Notes under the pieces: generated by a model
What the model saw: the letters and a program-made list of their open reading frames with translations, nothing else
What the model was told of the DNA's origin: nothing
Databases searched by the model: none
Position numbers and translations under genes: made by a program
In this document: one piece after another, positions 61,301 to 64,000 of the stretch
How the letters are laid out: each line of letters begins with the position of its first letter
Position numbering within the stretch: the stretch's first letter is position 1
Assembly: GCA_050299335.1 (NCBI GenBank)
Contig: JBNKVT010000052.1
Location: 62,001 to 126,000, forward strand
DNA length: 64,000 bases
Direction of reading: 5' to 3'
Origin: JBNKVT01 sp050299335
GTDB lineage: Bacteria; Pseudomonadota; Alphaproteobacteria; Rhodobacterales; Rhodobacteraceae

Positions 61301-61415
61301 TGAAGGCTTCGTCGCGCGAGGCATTGGCCCCGGCGGCGAAGGCCTTGGCCTCGATCCAGCGGGCCGAGATTTCGGCCTCGGCTTTACCAGCGTCAAATGT
61401 CTTGTCCATTGCCAT
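58323..61415 (-). CDS. valS: Valine--tRNA ligase
   Basis: This 1030-residue class Ia synthetase has its HIGH motif as IPPPNVTGSLHVGHAFNNT (residues 52-55), the KMSKS motif as KKMSKTTGN (about 676-679), RDPDVLDTWFSS before it, and a C-terminal coiled-coil arm (EEKARLKKSLDKIEKEIKGL). It charges tRNA-Val and edits threonine. Residues about 505-598 (genomic about 59620-59905) form an extra segment between the WGHRIPVWYG block and the DTWFSS block that E. coli ValRS lacks. Its DNA is visibly AT-richer than the rest of the gene. Confidence 0.97.
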   Translation of the reverse strand: MAMDKTFDAGKAEAEISARWIEAKAFAAGANASRDEAFTIMIPPPNVTGSLHVGHAFNNTLQDILIRWHRMRGFDTLWQPGVDHAGIATQLVVERMLAEQGNEGRREMGRDAFEKKVWEWKHQSGGTIINQLKRLGASCDWDRTAFTMSGAPNAPEGEEGNFHDAVLKVFVEMYNQGLIYRGKRLVNWDPHFETAISDLEVENIEVDGHMWHFKYPLADGATYEYVEKDEDGTVTLRETRDYISIATTRPETMLGDGAVAVHPSDTRYAPIVGKLCEIPVGPREHRRLIPIITDDYPDPDFGSGAVKITGAHDANDYGVASRGNIPMYRLMDTKAHMRDDGAPYAEAAAIAMAVARGERTLTEAETDSINLVPDDLRGLDRFEARAKVVEQITSEGLAVTISETVTDEDGNETTREVPLVEAKKIMQPFCDRSKVVMEPMLTDQWFVDTAKIVGPALEAVRDGRTKIMPESGEKVYFHWLENIEPWCISRQLWWGHRIPVWYGFNLADLEASVTGNTFDASPEQIERLKSFLSAPSLSQFSVASEDRALEEFKGALDDAWHPFNAAEVVVVENQQEAASKLLSAIDNEDVVYPVWRDPDVLDTWFSSGLWPIGTLGWPEETPELKKYFPTDVLITGQDILFFWVARMMMMQLAVVGEVPFHTVYLHQLVRDEKGKKMSKTTGNVIDPLEIVDEYGADALRFANASMAALGGVLKLSVDRIKGYRNFGTKIWNAARFAEMNDCKPVEGWDPTSATATANKWIIGETARLREAVDAALEAYRFNDAAHALYAHIWGRFCDWYVEFAKPLLQSGDAALIAETRATMAWALDQCLILLHPIMPFITEQLWGDIAERAKMLVHADWPTYTSEELIDPDAHAEMTWVVTLIETIRSVRAEMHVPAGAKVRLIELSLDDRGRAAMDRNRALIERLARIEAFETAEAAPKGSVTLPVEGGTFCLPLAEIIDVDEEKARLKKSLDKIEKEIKGLSSKLGNEKFVANAPEEIVEDNRARLAQAEDEAAKLSAALSRLSKI

Positions 61416-61502
61416 GGGGTGCCACCATACTCGTGCAAATTCGCCGGGGCTGTTTAACGCGCGCCCAGGGCGAGGGAAAGGCTGGATTGAAAGGTATCGC
61501 CA

Positions 61503-62339
61503 ATGGCAAAGTTCATCGACAAACGCCCCTCGGCCTTGCGACTGTTCTGGAGTTTCCCCGGCTGGTTCGGGCTAATCTTCCTTGTCGCCGGGCTCGGGGT
61601 CGAGGTCGGGGCGATGTTCGCGGGGCGGAACGCGATGCGGCTGGCCGGGGACGGGGTTGAGGTGACGGGCGAGGTTCTGGGCAAGGACTGGCGGGAATCG
61701 CGGGATTCGGACGGGGACCGGACGGTCAGTTACTATGTGCAGTTCCGGTTTCCGACGCGCGACGGGGTGGCGGTGGAGGACGAGGTCTCGGTGGGGCGGG
61801 GGACTTATAACGACACCGAGATTGGCGACAGGGTGCCGGTGCGCTACTGGCTCGACGATCCGATGCTGAACGAGATCGAGCCGGGCGCGACCCGGTTTCT
61901 GGCGATGATGCTGGGGCTGTTCGGGGTGCCGTTCTCGCTGGTCGGCGGGTTCTTCGTCTGGCGTCAGGCGCGGTTCGCGCGGCGGGCGGTGCGGCTACGT
62001 GACCGGGGGGAGCAGCGCACGGCGACGGTGCTTGCCCATGTGCCGACCGCCTACAAGGTGAACAACCGGCGGCAATATGCGCTGCAATGGCAGGATGAGG
62101 CCGGCATTTCCGGTCAGTCGCGCCCGACCGGGGCAGCACGGCTGCTAGACTATCCGCCGGGGGCGACGATCACCGTTTATGCCGATGGCAACGGGGCGGT
62201 CTGGGAGGGCGATGCCGGCGCGCCCCGGCGCGGCTATTGCCGGTCGCAGCGTGGCGAGAACCTCGGGCCGGAGCGCCGGTTGCCGGATGCGGAGACACGG
62301 GGTGAGGAAAATCGGCCGCCGACCGTGCGCCGGCGATAG
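61503..62339 (+). CDS. DUF3592 domain membrane protein
   Basis: This 278-residue protein has two hydrophobic segments (about 18-40 and 133-152). Between them lies the DUF3592 pattern VTGEVLGKDW, YYVQFRFPTRDG and GDRVPVRYWLDDPMLNEIEP. A second copy of the same beta-domain follows the second helix (TATVLAHVPTAYKVN, YALQWQDEAG, ITVYADGNGA). It is arginine-rich and disordered at the C-terminus. The function is unknown. It is divergent from valS. Confidence 0.85.
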   Translation: MAKFIDKRPSALRLFWSFPGWFGLIFLVAGLGVEVGAMFAGRNAMRLAGDGVEVTGEVLGKDWRESRDSDGDRTVSYYVQFRFPTRDGVAVEDEVSVGRGTYNDTEIGDRVPVRYWLDDPMLNEIEPGATRFLAMMLGLFGVPFSLVGGFFVWRQARFARRAVRLRDRGEQRTATVLAHVPTAYKVNNRRQYALQWQDEAGISGQSRPTGAARLLDYPPGATITVYADGNGAVWEGDAGAPRRGYCRSQRGENLGPERRLPDAETRGEENRPPTVRRR

Positions 62340-62564
62340 GGATTCGGCGGGCGGTTCCGGGCCCCGGGGCCGGATCGGGCCCATGCCCCCTGAGGTTGAG
62401 CAGGTTTTCGCCGGGAAAAATTCTACTTGATGAACGAGGCGTAAAGCGCGGTAAAAAATAACAAAAACAGTGGTGAACTGCGGCGGGAATGTGGCGGAAA
62501 TCTGGTTCAGGCCGGGGTTGACTCGCATTGCCGATATTCGGTGCGTGATCCTGAAACTGCGGCG

Positions 62565-62657
62565 ATGTATGACTCGGAAAGCCAGATTGTAAACCGGTCC
62601 CTGTCCGACGAACTCCGAGAGGTGCTCGGGCGGGTTCAGACCAGAAAGCAAGGTTAG
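62565..62657 (+). CDS. Possible 30-residue ORF just upstream of the first small paralogue
   Basis: ATG 62565 opens a 30-codon frame ending TAG at 62657, four bases before the ATG of the 77-residue gene at 62662. The peptide is charged and helical (SLSDELREVLGRVQTRKQ). Its end carries AAGG, which serves as the ribosome site of the next gene. It may be a leader ORF that couples translation, or chance. The gap 62340-62564 shows no other feature. Confidence 0.25.
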   Translation: MYDSESQIVNRSLSDELREVLGRVQTRKQG

Positions 62658-62661
62658 AAAC

Positions 62662-62895
62662 ATGTCGCAAAGCTTTGAAGAAGCGGGCCTTTCCCTTGAA
62701 ACGACCGATATGGCTGACGGCTTGGGATCGTCCGACCTGATAAAGCCGCTGTTCTTCGGCGGAATGGCGACGCTAGCGGCGATCGGTTCGGCCGGGCTCG
62801 CGGGCTGGGCACTGGTGCCGACACTGGTCCTGGGAGCGATCGCCGGAATCAACGGGTTGTTTCTGGCGGCTTACCTGCAGGAAAAGGCAAAGTAA
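62662..62895 (+). CDS. 77-residue membrane protein, paralogue 1
   Basis: A short acidic N-terminus (SFEEAGLSLETTDMADGLG) is followed by two hydrophobic helices (FFGGMATLAAIGSAGLAGWA and VLGAIAGINGLFLAAYLQ). The second helix and its end, GLFLAAYLQ, are shared with the gene at 63403. The function is unknown; the size and topology suit a small inner-membrane protein. A strong intrinsic terminator follows at 62932. Confidence 0.65.
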   Translation: MSQSFEEAGLSLETTDMADGLGSSDLIKPLFFGGMATLAAIGSAGLAGWALVPTLVLGAIAGINGLFLAAYLQEKAK

Positions 62896-63402
62896 GCGGG
62901 CGCAACCCGGAATATAGCGAAAATTCTGACGCGGTCGGGGCAATATCCCGGCCGTTTTTTTGCGGTCATGACGGATCGCGAAGGGGCGGGCAGGCGTGTG
63001 ACTGGGGGCGGGACTGCAGTCGGAGACGCTTGGGGACTCTGGACTGGCCGACATGTCCGCCAACACCTGAAGGCGTTTCATTGGGGATATGGCAGGGACG
63101 ACCGCGCCGCGCGTAGCAAAGACCGTTCGCGATGCGGACTGGTACTGGAACGATTCGGCAAATGCGACGGGAAACGGTCTGCAATCGGCTTGGAATTGTG
63201 GCCAACAATTGGTTGAATTGAAACGACAAGATACCGAGCCCTGCAAGGTCTCCCATTTCTGACAATCCCCGTCATCCATCTGTCAGCGCCGATCTGCCAT
63301 TACTTTCCGGGTCGAAAGACACACGTTTGTCGTAAGGGGTTTCAGCTTGGTTTAACGTCACGGCAGAGGTCGCGCGGCTTGCCGCGGAAACGGGAAAAAG
63401 AG
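62896..63402. other. 507-bp gap between the two paralogues
   Basis: It contains the terminator at 62932-62961 and otherwise no convincing gene. An 82-codon frame from 62968 has no family features and I do not call it. Confidence 0.5.
62932..62961 (+). terminator. Intrinsic terminator after paralogue 1
   Basis: CGGTCGGG-(7 bases)-CCCGGCCG forms an 8-bp stem with one G-U pair, followed directly by seven T. This is a classic rho-independent terminator, 37 bp after the stop codon. Confidence 0.9.
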
Positions 63403-63636
63403 ATGCAACTGATCGGAAAAACGGTGGGAGTGCGCATTCAGAATGAAACGGTCGGTTCGACCGGAAGAGGCCTCGGGCTGGCGCGTCCGGTCTTTGTCGG
63501 CAATGTCGCGGCCCTTGCGGCCCTCACCTCGGCGGGGTTCGCTGGTTGGGCGCCGACCGAGACGCTGATCCTGGCGCTGGTCGCCTGGATCGATGGGTTG
63601 TTCCTGACCGCCTATCTGCAGGCGCGGGATCACTGA
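63403..63636 (+). CDS. 77-residue membrane protein, paralogue 2
   Basis: This protein is read from ATG 63403 with a purine-rich GGGAAAAAGAG upstream. It has the same length and topology as the protein at 62662. The shared C-terminal half includes ALAAL-SAG-AGWA and GLFL-AYLQ. The N-terminus differs (GKTVGVRIQNETVG). The function is unknown. It lies 34 bp upstream of the secreted glycine-rich protein gene. Confidence 0.7.
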   Translation: MQLIGKTVGVRIQNETVGSTGRGLGLARPVFVGNVAALAALTSAGFAGWAPTETLILALVAWIDGLFLTAYLQARDH

Positions 63637-63670
63637 ACGACCGGCTTTCCGGTCGAAATTCTTGGAGAAA

Positions 63671-64000
63671 ATGATGCGCAAACTGGTTCTGGTCACTGGG
63701 CTCGGCCTCGCCACCATACTGGCCACGGCGGATTTCGCCCAGGCCAAGGGTGGCAATGGCGGCGGAAACGGGGGCGGAAATGGCGGCGGCGGTGGCGGGC
63801 ATTCGGCCTCGTCGAATGGCGACGGCAATCGCGGCGGTGGTAATTCGGCCGGGCGCGGCAACGGCAATTCCAGCCGCGCGACCGTCCAGCGGACCGCACC
63901 GCGCAGCACCCCGCCCGGCCAGCAGCGGCGTATCGAACGCGCCGCGGTGACCGAAGAGGCGCATGTGCCGCCCGGACGTCTGCGCAGCGCGCTCGGCGCG
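63671..64000 (+). CDS. Secreted glycine-rich protein, N-terminal part (runs off the window)
   Basis: Starting at ATG 63671 with GGAGA four bases upstream, the first 110 codons are in the window without a stop. A signal peptide (KLVLVTGLGLATILATADFAQA) is followed by a Gly/Asn-rich stretch with repeated GGGNGGG- and GNG-type blocks (about residues 27-70). An arginine/proline-rich part follows (TAPRSTPPGQQRRIERAAV). It is probably exported to the periplasm, with a structured domain beyond the window. The family is not recognisable from this part. Confidence 0.75.
   Translation, partial: MMRKLVLVTGLGLATILATADFAQAKGGNGGGNGGGNGGGGGGHSASSNGDGNRGGGNSAGRGNGNSSRATVQRTAPRSTPPGQQRRIERAAVTEEAHVPPGRLRSALGA

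Noticed and set aside
62968..63216. 82-codon frame in the gap between the two small paralogues
   Set aside because: No family features, and the overlapping minus strand is equally open; not enough support.

Overview
The window comes from a high-GC alphaproteobacterium, almost certainly a member of the Rhodobacterales (Rhodobacteraceae). Four things support this: a ScfR/RamB-type regulator beside isocitrate lyase, a DUF6478 protein, a HemB without the cysteine metal site, and the GC-rich codon use. The genus cannot be fixed from the sequence alone. Most of the DNA is ordinary chromosome with short operons on both strands. There is one tRNA gene, tRNA-Arg(UCU), and no rRNA, CRISPR array, integrase, transposase or origin.

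Layout. 1-8 kb: start of uvrD, a small HEPN-like membrane protein, a KefF/KefB potassium-efflux pair, a pRiA4b ORF-3 family gene flanked by repeats, and pyruvate carboxylase. 8-14.7 kb: a PAS-GGDEF-EAL protein, then the glyoxylate-shunt locus (aceA, a 78-residue protein and a divergent ramB-type regulator with visible operators), then a FAD oxidoreductase. 14.9-25 kb: mfd, a four-helix membrane protein, hemB, NADP malic enzyme and an alaC-rraB operon. 25-33.7 kb: a DUF6478 protein, a lipoprotein, ilvD, cysQ-pmbA and gnd-HAD. Pyruvate carboxylase, isocitrate lyase and malic enzyme together give the cell anaplerotic and gluconeogenic options on acetate or C3-C4 acids.

34.1-42.0 kb is the most unusual part. 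Eight compactly spaced minus-strand genes look like a type VI secretion cargo island without the secretion machine: a DUF2169 protein, a ketosynthase-like protein lacking its active-site cysteine, two PAAR-like (DUF4150) toxins with near-identical N-termini but different nuclease C-termini (PD-(D/E)XK and GHH2), two unknown genes placed where immunity genes would be, a DUF6484 protein and a TIGR02270 HEAT-type protein.

42.6-46.2 kb is a three-gene operon resembling mannosylfructose or sucrose metabolism: a GH32-like enzyme, an SPP-type phosphatase and a GT4 synthase. 46-64 kb holds an EEP-family protein, the tRNA, an FbpC-like ABC ATPase, a divergent SDR, an ICMT-like methyltransferase, prfC, fpr, a DEAD-box helicase, an enolase-superfamily plus TIM-barrel isomerase pair, valS, a DUF3592 protein, two paralogous 77-residue membrane proteins and a secreted glycine-rich protein that runs off the end.

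The intergenic DNA is rich in structured repeats: GTGCGTG-type REP palindromes, nested 109-116 bp palindromes, two TAGAGC-bounded elements whose last three bases form the stop codon of the adjacent gene, a 13-bp tandem array next to a 14-bp stem-loop, and a pair of about 105-bp dispersed repeats.
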